A stretch of 64,000 bases of DNA from an uncultured Rhodospirillaceae bacterium (GTDB lineage: Bacteria; Pseudomonadota; Alphaproteobacteria; Rhodospirillales; Casp-alpha2), in the NCBI GenBank assembly GCA_913030825.1, contig CAJWCU010000005.1:124001-188000 (forward strand), given 5' to 3'. The position numbers and the translations under genes are program-made. Of this stretch, positions 49,126 to 58,660 are shown one piece after another; position 1 is the stretch's first letter; every line of letters starts with the position of its first letter. Below the pieces are notes generated by a model that saw only the letters and a list, made by a program, of their open reading frames with translations, searched no databases and had not been told where the DNA came from.

Positions 49126-49201
49126 TTTGACTTCCTCCTGAGTTGTCGAGTTCGGTGGGACAGTGGTGGGGCAAACAGTGGGCGCGCAGCGGCTCTGCCG
49201 G

Positions 49202-50068
49202 TCAGGCAGAGGCCGGGCGCAAATGGGCGGCACTCCGGGCCTTCGGCGCGGGGCCGCCGATCGGGCCGGGCAGGATCAGCTCTTCCCCGGCGGCGCCGTA
49301 GAGTTCACGCAGGAATTCGTGGGTCAGTGCCTCGCTCGGCCCGTCGTAGACGACTTGCCCGTCACGCAGCGCCACGGTACGCGGGCAATAACGGGTCGCG
49401 AAATCGACTTGGTGGAGCGAGACCACCACCGTGATCCCGTCCTCGCGATTGATGCGGGCCAGATTTTCCATGACCCGGCGCGCCGATTCCGGATCGAGGG
49501 AGGCAATCGGTTCGTCCGCCAGAATAACCTCCGCCCCCTGAACCAGGGCACGGGCGATGGCGGCGCGCTGCTGCTGGCCGCCGGACAGGGTCGAAGCCCG
49601 TTGGCTCGCGTACTGGTCGATGCCGACCCGGCGCAGCGCTTCGAGAGCGCGCAATTTTTCGTCGCGGGTAAACAGCCCGAACCAGCCCCGCCAGGCGGGA
49701 ATGCGGCCGAGCACGCCGAGCACGACGTTGGTCATCAACGACAACCGGTCGACCAGATTGAACTGTTGAAAGATCACGCCGACGCGGCCGCGTACCAGGC
49801 GCACGCCGCGGGCCATCCGCCCGCCTTCCTGGACCGGATATCCGAGCACCTCGATCATCCCGTCGCCCGCCTTGTCGGCCAGCATGAGGCCGGAGATATG
49901 GCGCATCAGAGTCGATTTCCCCGAACCGGATGCGCCGATCAGCGCCACCATTTCACCGGACACGATCTCCAGACTGACCTCGTCCAGGGCCCGGGTCGTT
50001 TGAAAGCCCTTGCGAAAGGTCTTCGAAAGATTGTGTACGCGGATAGCAGGTGCGGGGTCGGACGTCAT
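49202..50068 (-). CDS. phnC: Phosphonate ABC transporter ATP-binding protein PhnC
   Basis: Cytoplasmic ATPase of the phosphonate importer, about 288 residues. Walker A is [14 protein letters not shown], the signature is [14 protein letters not shown], and Walker B is [37 protein letters not shown]-type residues around the Q-loop are typical of PhnC. ATGs at 50068 and 50074 are both in frame. I prefer 50068, since TAGG then sits 7 nt upstream. It is the first gene of phnCDE. Confidence 0.93.
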   Translation of the reverse strand: MTSDPAPAIRVHNLSKTFRKGFQTTRALDEVSLEIVSGEMVALIGASGSGKSTLMRHISGLMLADKAGDGMIEVLGYPVQEGGRMARGVRLVRGRVGVIFQQFNLVDRLSLMTNVVLGVLGRIPAWRGWFGLFTRDEKLRALEALRRVGIDQYASQRASTLSGGQQQRAAIARALVQGAEVILADEPIASLDPESARRVMENLARINREDGITVVVSLHQVDFATRYCPRTVALRDGQVVYDGPSEALTHEFLRELYGAAGEELILPGPIGGPAPKARSAAHLRPASA

Positions 50069-50252
50069 CGGCATGCCTATCACTGGGGCCACCCGTTGCG
50101 GGCGGTCGGTTATCTGTTTGGCAAACGGCAAACGGGGGCGACGGGCCTTGGTATCGGGCCGTGCCGATCCGGATGCCGGAAAGCGGGTGCGGACATTCGC
50201 ACCGGACGCGCGAGTTATCTAAGGGAGGCGCGGTGACCCAATTCTTGCGGAT

Positions 50253-50273
50253 TTGTGACCGTTTGATGACTTG
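50253..50273 (-). promoter_or_regulatory. Pho-box-like direct repeat upstream of phnC
   Basis: On the minus strand GTCATCAAACGGTCACA has GTCA repeated at 11-bp spacing, as in PhoB boxes (CTGTCAT-like repeats). It lies about 185 nt upstream of phnC, in the 337-nt divergent gap 50069-50405 shared with the histidine kinase. The match to consensus is partial. I see nothing else definable in the gap. Confidence 0.4.
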
Positions 50274-50405
50274 CCACTCCTGTGCGAATTCCAGGGACTC
50301 AGCGCCCTCGCCGTTTGTCCGAGCCCATGATTCCGTGCAAAAATGTCGATCCTCGAGGCGAAATCGTTTAACGCCTGGGCGAAACAGGGGGGCGGGCAGC
50401 GGATC

Positions 50406-53400
50406 ATGTCGATCCAAACCAAAATCATCGCCGTGTTGGTGTTCGTTCTGGGCGGCTTGTTGGCCGGCGACTTGCTGGTTCTCGATCGCGTCGTCCTGGA
50501 AGGATTCCGCGAGCTGGAACGCCAGGAAATCCGGCGCGAGATCGGCCGCACCATGGCCAGCGTCGACGACGAGGTGAAAGTCCTCGATCCCTTGGCGGAA
50601 AATTGGGCCCAATGGGAACCGCTGAACGATTTCGCCCGCTCCGGCAATGGCGATTTCGCCCGCCGTTTCATGACCGACAAGGATCTGATCGCGCAATCCC
50701 TCGACCTGATCATGGTCCTGGACCGCGACGGACGCGTCCTATTCCGGCGGTTACGCAACCGGGGCACAGGCTCCGAGGTCACCATTCCCGCACTCAACGG
50801 TCACATGTTCCCCCGCACGCATCCGTTGCTGGCCCATGCCAGGGGCATCGGCCATATTCGCGGCACCATCGCCACGGAAAGCGGCCCGATGATGATCGTC
50901 GCAACGGCGCTTCGCGGGAAAGCGGGCACCGAGCCGGCCGCCGGCACCGTGATCGTCGGGCGGCTGCTGGACAAAACGACGGTCTCCCGTATTTCGGGTC
51001 AGATGAACAACGCGCTGGAATTGACGCCGATCACACGGGACCTGTCCGCCGGGCAACGCCAGCGGGTCGATCGTATCCTGGCCCTCAACGAACCTGAAAT
51101 CGAACAGAACACAAATGGTGCCTGGACCGCGCATTTGGTGCAGCGCGACTTGTTCGGATTTCCGGCCGCTCTCTATTCGATCAGCGCATGGTCATCCGTC
51201 CACGGCCTGGGCGAAAACACGGTGCGGACGGCCGGGATCATGGCGGTCCTTGCCTCAATCGTGGTTCTAGGCGTGATCCTGTATCTCATGCGCCGGCTGA
51301 TTGTCCGCCCCTTCGCCGACATGAAGCGCGACCTGCTCGATATTCGGGCGTCGGGCGACCTGTCCCGCACCCTGAATGTTCGGGGCTCGGATGAATTCGG
51401 TCTGTTGGGCCGTGAAATCAACGACCTGATTACCGAACGGTCGGAATTCGAACAGGCACTGGAGCGCCACCAGGAGGAATTGGAACAACGGGTCGCGGAG
51501 CGGACCTATGAATTGCAGAAGGAAATCGCCGACAAAGAGGCGGCGCAGGAACATCTGCGGTTCAGCGAATTTTCCCTGTCGCACTCTGGCGAAGGTCTGT
51601 TCTGGCTACGCCGCGACCAACGCATTCTATATGCCAACGAGGCGACCTGCCGTCAGCTGGGCTACACCCAGAAAGAGCTCCTCAACATGGCCTATCCGGA
51701 TTTCAGCGACGGGCCACCGCCGGAGACGGATTGGGATACTTTTTGGGAGGGTCTCAAGAACGGCGGGCAGACCCGGTTCGAAACCCGCCACCGGTGCAAG
51801 GACGGCAGTGTCGTGCCGGTCGAGGTCCGCGCCAACGTCATGGAGTACGCCGGTGAAGAATTCCTGTTCGCCTTCGTGCAGGACATTTCCCGCCGCCTCG
51901 CCCGCGAACAGGCCCTGATCGAGAGCGAACGGCGGTTCCGTACTCTGACCGAGGAGGCCAACCAGGGCATCGTCGTCCATCGCGGCTTCCATCCGCTTTA
52001 CGTCAACCCTGCGTTTCTCCGGATTTTCGGCTACGACAGTCACAACGAATTCCTTCAGCAAGGAAGCCTGGAAGCCACTCTAGCGCCGGAGGAAATCGCC
52101 CGTATCCGCGGCTACGACCTGACCCGCATTCAGGGCGGCGACGCGCCCAGCGACTATATTTATCGGGGCCTGAAGAACGACGGCACCGAGATCTGGCTGA
52201 ACAACCGGTCGTTCCTGATCGAATGGGGCGACGGCCCCGCCGTCTGCATGGTTCTGTTCGACGTCACCGAGAGCCGCATCGCGACGCAGCAGCTCTATAT
52301 GCTGGAATCGGCGATGGCCGAGGTCTACGACCCGTTCTTCGCCTTCGGCCGCGACGGCCGGTTCATTTATGTAAACGAAGCCGCCTGCCGAAACTTGGGG
52401 TATTCGCGTACGGAACTGCTCAACATGCGCGTCATCGACATCAATCCGTCGCGCGAGACGATCTGGGACGAACGCTGGGCCTATATGAAAGAGCACGGCC
52501 ACCGCGTCTCGATCAGCGAACATCGCCGCAAGGACGGCACCACCTTCCCTGTCGAACTCATCGCGACCTTCCTCGATTACGAAGGCAAGGAATACGTCTT
52601 TTCCTTTGCCCGTGACATCAGCGAGCGCCAAGAAGCGGAAAACAAGCTGCGCCGGGCCCACGACGAATTGGAAAAGCGGGTCGAGGAACGAACCCTGGAA
52701 CTGACCCGCGAGGTCGAGGAACGCCGCCGCGCCGAAGCCGCCGTGCAACGCAGCGAGACCCGCCTGCGGGCCGCCCTGGACAGCCTGCAGGAGGGCTTTG
52801 CCCTATTCGACGCGGACGACCGCCTGGTCCTGATGAACGACCGATATGCCGACACCCACCCCGGGGCCGAGGACATCCTGGCCGAGGGCGGCACCTTCGA
52901 AGATATCCTTCGCTCCAGCATGGCCCAAGGCGTGATCGCCGAGGCCCGGGGAAGGGAAGAGGAATTCCTCGCCGACCGCCTGATCGCCCACAAAAACCCA
53001 GGGCCGCCGATCATCCGAGAATTCACGGACGGGCGCTGGTACTTGCTGCAGGAAAACCGGACCTCGGACGGCGGGATCAGCACCACGGCGACCGATATTT
53101 CCGCGTTGAAACGTATCGAAGGCGACCTGAAGCAAAAGACCGACCTGTTCGATACCGCCGTGCGGGCCATGAACAATGGGATCGTGGTGCTTGACCGGGA
53201 TCTCCGCTACGTCACCTTCAACGATCACTTCATCGAACTGTTTCAGTTGCCGCCCGACCTCGTTCGCGAAGGACTGCCGCTTGCCGACACGATCCGTTTT
53301 CAGGCGGAACGTGGTGAATACGGCGACCTGCCCGGCACGATCGACGAGTTCGTCGATGCCCATGTGGCCGGGATTCGCGAACAAGGAAACACCGTGCTGC

Positions 53401-55562
53401 GCCGTCGGTTGAAAAGCGGGCAAACGGTGGAGACACGGCGCGGCTGGCTGCCCGACGGCGGCCTGGTCAGCATCCATGTCGACATTTCGGAAAGCGTGCG
53501 GCTGGAGGAACGCCTGCGCGAGGCGCGCGACACCGCCGAACAGGCAAACCAGGCGAAATCCGTGTTCCTCGCCAATATGAGCCATGAAATCCGCACCCCC
53601 ATGAACGGCATTCTGGGCGTCGCCGAAATGCTCCACGACACGTCGCTCAGCGGGACCCAACGCGGCATGCTCGGAATTATCCAGGATTCATGCCGCACTC
53701 TGATGGGCATTATCGACGACATCCTGGATTTCTCGAAGATCGAGGCCGGGCGCCTGGATCTGGACCTGGAGCCGTTCCGGCTGAGCGACCTCGTAGAAGG
53801 CGTGGCCGATCTGATGGCCGCCCGCGCGGAGGAGAAGCGAAATCGCCTGAACGTTTTCATCGACCCCGCGATCCCGGACGAACTGATCGGCGACCCCACC
53901 CGGGTTCGCCAGATTCTTCTCAATCTGGTCGGCAACGCGGTCAAATTCACCGATAACGGGCGGATCGAGATCGAGGTCTTGCGCGATCGCGGGCCCGCCG
54001 ATGCGGATCGCGATGACGGCGCCGAAAGCTACCTGTTCCGCGTCCAGGATACCGGCGTCGGTATTCCGGCGGAGAACACGGAAAAGCTGTTCGAACCGTT
54101 CGAACAGGGCGATACGTCGACCATGCGGCGGTTCGGCGGCACGGGCTTGGGGCTTTCCATCAGCAAGGCCCTGGTCGACATGCTGGGCGGTGAAATCGGC
54201 GCCGAAAGCCGCAAGGGCAAAGGATCGACGTTCTGGTTCCGCATCGCCATGGCATCCGGTCACGACCCGGTCGGCACCATAGGGCGCCCCTTTGCCGGCA
54301 AAAAGATCGGCGTCCTGGCCGGCGATCAAACGACGGCGGAGATCATTGAGACCTATCTGCGGCATCTGGGCGGCGAGACGGAGGTCATCCACAGCCTCCG
54401 GGCCCTTAATCGGATCGTGACCGAAACCGGCGACCTGGATGGGCAATTCGACTTATTGATTCTCGACAACGACCGAGCCCCCGACGGGGTCCCCCGTTTT
54501 TTGGCAAACCGGGAAAAAGCGCGGGACCCCATCGCGCACCGTACCGTCGTGCTGATGCCGCGCGCCGATATCCTGACCGCTTCCGGCGAGCACCTCGGCG
54601 GCCGGAACTTGCTGGTCCCGAAACCGGTCCAGCGATCGATGATCTGGAACGCCGCCGCAAGGGCGCTGGGCACAAGCCTGCCGGGCCTCGATACGCCGGT
54701 CCGCATGGCAGCTGAAACGGCCGCCTTGCCGCTTTACCGGACACCCGATTTGGAAACGGCCCGCAAGGACGGCACCCTGATCCTGTTCGCCGAGGACAAC
54801 CCGGTAAACTGCAAGGTCATCTGCATGATGCTGGAACGCCTGGGGGTCGCCGTCGAAACGGCGACCGACGGCGCCGATGCCTGGAGCCGTCTACGACGGC
54901 AGAACTATGGGATGGTGATCACCGATTGCCACATGCCGGAAATGGACGGCTATGAATTGGCAGAGAAGGTTCGGCATCTGGAACGCACGGAGAACCGCCC
55001 GCACCTGCCGATCGTGGCATTGACCGCGGATGCTCTGATCGGCACCAAGGAGCGCTGCCGCGCCGCCGGGATGGACGACTACATCGCCAAACCGGTGGAC
55101 CGCACCGGGCTCAACGAGATTATCCAACGGTGGCTGCCTCAGGCGGCCGGCGCACGGCGCCCGCTCGACGGCGACGACCGGGCAATCCCAGCCGACAATG
55201 GGCGGAAATCCGACGACGCAGTCCTCGACCTGCGCTATATCAACGACGCCGTCGGCGGCGATGAAAGCATGGTCGCCCCCCTGCTGCAGGACTATCTGCG
55301 AAATGCCCGGCGCCTGGTTGACGATCTATTGGATGCCTTCGCCGCGCAGGATTACCTGCGCGCCCGCGAGGCCGCCCATGCCGCCAAGGGCACCTCGCGC
55401 CTTGCCGGGGCCGTGCGCTTCGCCAATCTGTGCGAAGAAATTGAGATGCACCTGAATTCCGGCGACATCGGTCGCGCCGAAGAAATATCCCGCCGGACAG
55501 AGCCGGAACTGGCGGTCGTCTCGCAGGCCGTTGCCGGACACGACCGTCGCTCGCTGTCTTGA
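50406..55562 (+). CDS. Large membrane hybrid sensor histidine kinase (CHASE4-like, HAMP, multiple PAS, HisKA, HATPase, two receivers, HPt)
   Basis: The protein has about 1718 residues. TM1 is near residues 6-27, followed by a periplasmic CHASE4-like domain (LDPLAENWAQWEPLNDF), TM2 near 275-297 and HAMP. Five PAS-like units follow (e.g. HSGEGLFWLRRDQRILYANEA and DSLQEGFALFDADDRLV), separated by coiled coils. HisKA has NMSHEIRTPMNG, and HATPase has NAVKFTDNG, DTGVGIPAE and GGTGLGLSIS. The first receiver looks degenerate. The second (FAEDNPVN, ITDCHMPEMDGY, AKPVD) is intact. The terminal HPt has AHAAKGTSRL. The ORF track starts 21 codons earlier (50343); MSIQTKI at 50406 is the usual start form. 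Confidence 0.9.
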   Translation: MSIQTKIIAVLVFVLGGLLAGDLLVLDRVVLEGFRELERQEIRREIGRTMASVDDEVKVLDPLAENWAQWEPLNDFARSGNGDFARRFMTDKDLIAQSLDLIMVLDRDGRVLFRRLRNRGTGSEVTIPALNGHMFPRTHPLLAHARGIGHIRGTIATESGPMMIVATALRGKAGTEPAAGTVIVGRLLDKTTVSRISGQMNNALELTPITRDLSAGQRQRVDRILALNEPEIEQNTNGAWTAHLVQRDLFGFPAALYSISAWSSVHGLGENTVRTAGIMAVLASIVVLGVILYLMRRLIVRPFADMKRDLLDIRASGDLSRTLNVRGSDEFGLLGREINDLITERSEFEQALERHQEELEQRVAERTYELQKEIADKEAAQEHLRFSEFSLSHSGEGLFWLRRDQRILYANEATCRQLGYTQKELLNMAYPDFSDGPPPETDWDTFWEGLKNGGQTRFETRHRCKDGSVVPVEVRANVMEYAGEEFLFAFVQDISRRLAREQALIESERRFRTLTEEANQGIVVHRGFHPLYVNPAFLRIFGYDSHNEFLQQGSLEATLAPEEIARIRGYDLTRIQGGDAPSDYIYRGLKNDGTEIWLNNRSFLIEWGDGPAVCMVLFDVTESRIATQQLYMLESAMAEVYDPFFAFGRDGRFIYVNEAACRNLGYSRTELLNMRVIDINPSRETIWDERWAYMKEHGHRVSISEHRRKDGTTFPVELIATFLDYEGKEYVFSFARDISERQEAENKLRRAHDELEKRVEERTLELTREVEERRRAEAAVQRSETRLRAALDSLQEGFALFDADDRLVLMNDRYADTHPGAEDILAEGGTFEDILRSSMAQGVIAEARGREEEFLADRLIAHKNPGPPIIREFTDGRWYLLQENRTSDGGISTTATDISALKRIEGDLKQKTDLFDTAVRAMNNGIVVLDRDLRYVTFNDHFIELFQLPPDLVREGLPLADTIRFQAERGEYGDLPGTIDEFVDAHVAGIREQGNTVLRRRLKSGQTVETRRGWLPDGGLVSIHVDISESVRLEERLREARDTAEQANQAKSVFLANMSHEIRTPMNGILGVAEMLHDTSLSGTQRGMLGIIQDSCRTLMGIIDDILDFSKIEAGRLDLDLEPFRLSDLVEGVADLMAARAEEKRNRLNVFIDPAIPDELIGDPTRVRQILLNLVGNAVKFTDNGRIEIEVLRDRGPADADRDDGAESYLFRVQDTGVGIPAENTEKLFEPFEQGDTSTMRRFGGTGLGLSISKALVDMLGGEIGAESRKGKGSTFWFRIAMASGHDPVGTIGRPFAGKKIGVLAGDQTTAEIIETYLRHLGGETEVIHSLRALNRIVTETGDLDGQFDLLILDNDRAPDGVPRFLANREKARDPIAHRTVVLMPRADILTASGEHLGGRNLLVPKPVQRSMIWNAAARALGTSLPGLDTPVRMAAETAALPLYRTPDLETARKDGTLILFAEDNPVNCKVICMMLERLGVAVETATDGADAWSRLRRQNYGMVITDCHMPEMDGYELAEKVRHLERTENRPHLPIVALTADALIGTKERCRAAGMDDYIAKPVDRTGLNEIIQRWLPQAAGARRPLDGDDRAIPADNGRKSDDAVLDLRYINDAVGGDESMVAPLLQDYLRNARRLVDDLLDAFAAQDYLRAREAAHAAKGTSRLAGAVRFANLCEEIEMHLNSGDIGRAEEISRRTEPELAVVSQAVAGHDRRSLS

Positions 55563-55725
55563 CTTGGTTTTCGACCGGACACCGGCCTGAACCCTAATGT
55601 GTGCAAGGCACAATCGGCGTTGCGCCGGGCGCAGGCCGTGGTACCATTAATGAGAGAATGGCCATGGAAACGGCCCTGTTGGCCCCCCGCCACAAGGTCC
55701 GGAAAACGCCTAGAAGAGGTGACTT

Positions 55726-56130
55726 TTGACCGACCCGACCTACGCCGAAAAAACGGCATTGATCATCGACGATCAGGAATTCGTCCTGAACATCGTCTGC
55801 AAGATGCTGGAACAAATCGGTTTCGGCACGATCAGGACCGCCGCCGACGGACAAAGCGGCCTCGAGGCCGTGGCGGCAAGCCGACCTGCCATTGTTCTAT
55901 GCGATATTGAAATGCGGCCGATGGACGGCCTGACGTTTCTCAAGGAACTGCGCGATTCAAGTGATCCGTCGGTCCGCGACACGCCGGTCATCTTTCTGAC
56001 CAGCCACGGCCGCCACGAACTGGTATCTCAGGCCCGCGCGTTGGGGGCGGACGGTTTCGTCACCAAACCGGCGACTGTGACCATGCTGCGCGAACGCATC
56101 GAACAGTCCTTCGACAGCCGCGCCGCCTGA
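55726..56130 (+). CDS. Single-domain CheY-like response regulator
   Basis: The protein has 134 residues and is a receiver domain only. Acidic residues are in LIIDDQEF, the phosphoacceptor Asp is in LCDIEMRPMDG, the Thr is in FLTSHG and the Lys in VTKPAT. The start is TTG at 55726 with AGAGGTGA upstream. It lies 160 nt after the hybrid kinase, whose HPt could phosphorylate it; with no output domain it probably works by protein contact. Confidence 0.92.
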   Translation: MTDPTYAEKTALIIDDQEFVLNIVCKMLEQIGFGTIRTAADGQSGLEAVAASRPAIVLCDIEMRPMDGLTFLKELRDSSDPSVRDTPVIFLTSHGRHELVSQARALGADGFVTKPATVTMLRERIEQSFDSRAA

Positions 56131-56150
56131 CGGCGGGCGCGGCTTTCTTC
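56117..56150 (+). terminator. Rho-independent terminator overlapping the response-regulator stop codon
   Basis: GCCGCGCCGCC-tgac-GGCGGGCGCGGC forms a stem of about 11 bp with one bulged G, followed by TTTCTTC. The TGA stop codon (56128-56130) lies in the loop. It ends the kinase/receiver transcript before the convergent ABC genes. Confidence 0.8.
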
Positions 56151-56177
56151 GAATTTCCGTAGACCCGATCCTGACGA

Positions 56178-57113
56178 TCAGGTCCGGGCGACCAGGTGGC
56201 CCGGCGAGACCTCGTCGTAGGTGACAAGCTCCGGCGTGTAGCCTAGCGGCTTCACCGGGCTCGGGATTTCGTCGACCATCAGCTTGCGTTCCTTGCGCCG
56301 CAGGTTCGGATCGGCCACCGGCACGGCGGCCAACAGCTTTTTCGTATAGGGATGGGTCGGATTTTCGAAAATGTCCTCGCGGCTGCCGATCTCGACGATC
56401 TGGCCCAGGAACATAACGGCGACCCGGTGGCTGATGCGTTCGACCACGGCCATGTCGTGACTGATGAACAGATAGGACAGACCAAGCTCCGATTGCAGGT
56501 CCATCAGCAGGTTGATGACCTGGGCCTTGATGGTCACGTCGAGGGCCGAGACGGCCTCGTCGCAGATGATCAATTTCGGGTCCATGGCGAGGGCCCGGGC
56601 GATGGAAACGCGCTGGCGCTGGCCGCCCGAGAATTCATGGGGATAGCGGGTCGCGAAATCGACCGGCAGGTTGACCTTGCGCAACAGGTCCCCGACCCGG
56701 GCGTCGATGCCGTCCCTGGGCACCAGGTTGTGGACTTTCAAAGGCTCGGCCAGGATATCGCGCACGGACATGCGCGGATTGAGCGACGAATACGGATCCT
56801 GGAAGATCATCTGGACCTTGGTATAGAAATCACGTCGGTCGCCGCCCCTGTGGGACGCCATGTCCTGGCCCTGGAAGGTCACGTTGCCCGAAGTCGCGGC
56901 CTCCAGGCCGACGATGGTGCGCCCGGTCGTCGTCTTGCCGCAGCCGCTTTCGCCGACGATGCTCAGCGTCTCGCCGGCGCGGACCTTGAACGACACGCCC
57001 TCGACCGCGTGCACACGGGCCAGGGTCCGGCGCAGCAGGCCTTCCTTGATATCGAAATAGGTCGTCAGGTTGTCGACTTCCAACAGGTAGTCGGGATTGG
57101 ACATCTCGTTCAT
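56178..57113 (-). CDS. Oligopeptide/dipeptide-type ABC transporter ATP-binding protein (OppF/DppF family)
   Basis: The protein has 311 residues. Walker A is GESGCGKTTTGRTI, the signature is FSGGQRQRVSIARA, and Walker B is LIICDEAVSALD. The C-terminal oligopeptide-transporter extension (HPYTKKLLAAVPVADP) is present. I use the ATG at 57113 (GGTGG 7 nt upstream); the ORF track begins at a TTG five codons earlier. It pairs with the OppD-like gene 48 nt upstream. No Opp permease or binding protein is in the window, so the transported substrate is unknown. Confidence 0.9.
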   Translation of the reverse strand: MNEMSNPDYLLEVDNLTTYFDIKEGLLRRTLARVHAVEGVSFKVRAGETLSIVGESGCGKTTTGRTIVGLEAATSGNVTFQGQDMASHRGGDRRDFYTKVQMIFQDPYSSLNPRMSVRDILAEPLKVHNLVPRDGIDARVGDLLRKVNLPVDFATRYPHEFSGGQRQRVSIARALAMDPKLIICDEAVSALDVTIKAQVINLLMDLQSELGLSYLFISHDMAVVERISHRVAVMFLGQIVEIGSREDIFENPTHPYTKKLLAAVPVADPNLRRKERKLMVDEIPSPVKPLGYTPELVTYDEVSPGHLVART

Positions 57114-57161
57114 TTCGGTTCCACCCAATTCATTTTTTGGTTTGAGGTCGTGGCCGGCGGC

Positions 57162-58019
57162 TCAGGCGACGGCGGGGAATTTTTCCGGTGCGGCCTTGCC
57201 CGTCATGCTGCCGATGCGCGGCACGGCGTTGATCAGCTTCTTCGTGTAGGGGTGCTGCGGATCGTGGAAGATCTGATCGACCGGGCCCTGTTCGACGATT
57301 TCGCCGTGGTACATGACGACCACCCGGTCGGCCATTTCGGCGATCACCGCCATGTCGTGGGTGATGAACATGACCGACATGCCGAACTCTTCCTGCAGAT
57401 CCTTGATGAGGTCGAGAATCTGCGCCTGGATCGTCACGTCCAGGGCCGTCGTCGGCTCGTCGGCGATCAGCAGGGCCGGCTCGCAGGCCAGCGCCATGGC
57501 GATCATCACCCGCTGGCGCATGCCGCCGGACAAATGGTGGGGGTATTGGTTCAGCTTGCCCCGGGGATCCGGAATGCGAACCCGGTTGAGCAGGCCGACG
57601 ATCTTTTCCTCCGCCGCTTCGGGCTCCATGTTCTGATGCTGGAACAGGGGTTCGGTCAGCTGCGTGCGGATGCTGAGCACCGGGTTCAGACAGGTCATCG
57701 GCTCCTGGAAGATCATCGAGATTTCCTTGCCCCGAATGTCCTGCACCACGGAACTTTCCGCCTGGGACAGGTCGATGCGGCCATGATCCCGGCTGTTGAA
57801 ATGAATATGTCCTTGGGGGATGTAGGCGCCCATCATTTCGTTCAGACGCAACAGCGACATCGCCGTGACCGATTTACCGGAGCCGGACTCGCCGACCACA
57901 CCGACGGTCTCGCCGGGCATGATGTTGTAGGACACCCCACGGACGGCTTGGACATGCTCGCCGCTGGTGGGAAAGGTCACATGAAGATTGTCGAACTCGA
58001 CCAGGGGCGTTTCGGCCAT
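57162..58019 (-). CDS. Oligopeptide/dipeptide-type ABC transporter ATP-binding protein (OppD/DppD family)
   Basis: The protein has 285 residues from MAETPLVEFDNLHVTF. Walker A is GESGSGKSVTAMSLL, the signature is LSGGMRQRVMIAMA, Walker B is LLIADEPTTALD, and the C-terminal region has HPYTKKLINAVPRI. The ORF track extends 92 residues upstream into the preceding gene, which I reject. It lies 38 nt downstream of the unknown Fur-box gene, so the three may form one operon. Confidence 0.9.
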   Translation of the reverse strand: MAETPLVEFDNLHVTFPTSGEHVQAVRGVSYNIMPGETVGVVGESGSGKSVTAMSLLRLNEMMGAYIPQGHIHFNSRDHGRIDLSQAESSVVQDIRGKEISMIFQEPMTCLNPVLSIRTQLTEPLFQHQNMEPEAAEEKIVGLLNRVRIPDPRGKLNQYPHHLSGGMRQRVMIAMALACEPALLIADEPTTALDVTIQAQILDLIKDLQEEFGMSVMFITHDMAVIAEMADRVVVMYHGEIVEQGPVDQIFHDPQHPYTKKLINAVPRIGSMTGKAAPEKFPAVA

Positions 58020-58042
58020 TGTCTGCCTCGTTTTTTCGGTTG

Positions 58043-58052
58043 TTGTATACTT
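58043..58052. promoter_or_regulatory. TTGTATACTT site before the OppD-like gene
   Basis: Shares the GTATAC core with the sites at 14776, 26552, 34429 and 37975, but is the least symmetric. It lies in the 38-nt gap between the unknown gene and the OppD-like start. A chance match is possible. Confidence 0.25.
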
Positions 58053-58057
58053 GGATG

Positions 58058-58627
58058 TCAGTGGATGGATCGCGATGCGGCCCCAGCCGCCCAGAGCACG
58101 CCGGGCGGCGCGAACCGCGTTCCCGTCGGGATCTTGGAGCCACCGCCGCCGCGCACCTTGTCCGAGCCTAAGCCCAGGAAATGGGCGTGGACCCATTTGC
58201 TCGCCCGGAAATCGATCTCCAGGTCGTCCAGCACCTCGGAGACCTCGGTGAGCAGCGCCCGGCCATGGGCGATCTGGGTATTCGGGAACCACCAAGCGAG
58301 GATCTCATGCACCGTGTTGCGGTTGCCGGCCCGCCATTCGCCGATGACGTAGATCGTCTGCAACTCGAACAGGGTCAGCCCCTTGGTCGCCGGCGGGTTG
58401 AAACGGACGATGAACGGGTCCGTCTGCCACAAAAGGTCGAGGAACGCACCGACGGCCTCGCCAAGAGCCTCGGGTAAACTGTGAGGTCCGGCTCCCGCCG
58501 AACCGCCCCGCCCTGTCCGACCGGAACGGCTGCTTTCGGGAACGGCGCCTTGCCAATCCCGAATAGCCAGCAGGACCAAGGCCTCGCCGGCATTCAACAG
58601 GTTCTTCATCGGTTTCAGGTCGGTCAT
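58058..58627 (-). CDS. Protein of unknown function under a Fur box
   Basis: The protein has 189 residues and no family I recognise. It is soluble, with helical segments (MKNLLNAGEALVLLAIRDW; LGEAVGAFLDLLWQTDPFIVRFN; LFELQTIYVIGEWRAGNRNTVHEILAWWFP). The last 40 residues are Gly/Ala/Pro-rich and may be poorly folded. A near-perfect Fur/iron box starts 34 nt before the ATG, so iron-repressed expression is likely. It is upstream of, and co-oriented with, the OppD/OppF-like genes. Confidence 0.7.
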   Translation of the reverse strand: MTDLKPMKNLLNAGEALVLLAIRDWQGAVPESSRSGRTGRGGSAGAGPHSLPEALGEAVGAFLDLLWQTDPFIVRFNPPATKGLTLFELQTIYVIGEWRAGNRNTVHEILAWWFPNTQIAHGRALLTEVSEVLDDLEIDFRASKWVHAHFLGLGSDKVRGGGGSKIPTGTRFAPPGVLWAAGAASRSIH

Positions 58628-58660
58628 AGATGCGTCTCCTCTGACGCCCTACATAATGTT

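Noticed and set aside
56352-58352. 666-residue plus-strand ORF across the two Opp ATPase genes
   Set aside because: Antisense shadow over two ABC ATPases with intact Walker and signature motifs on the minus strand.
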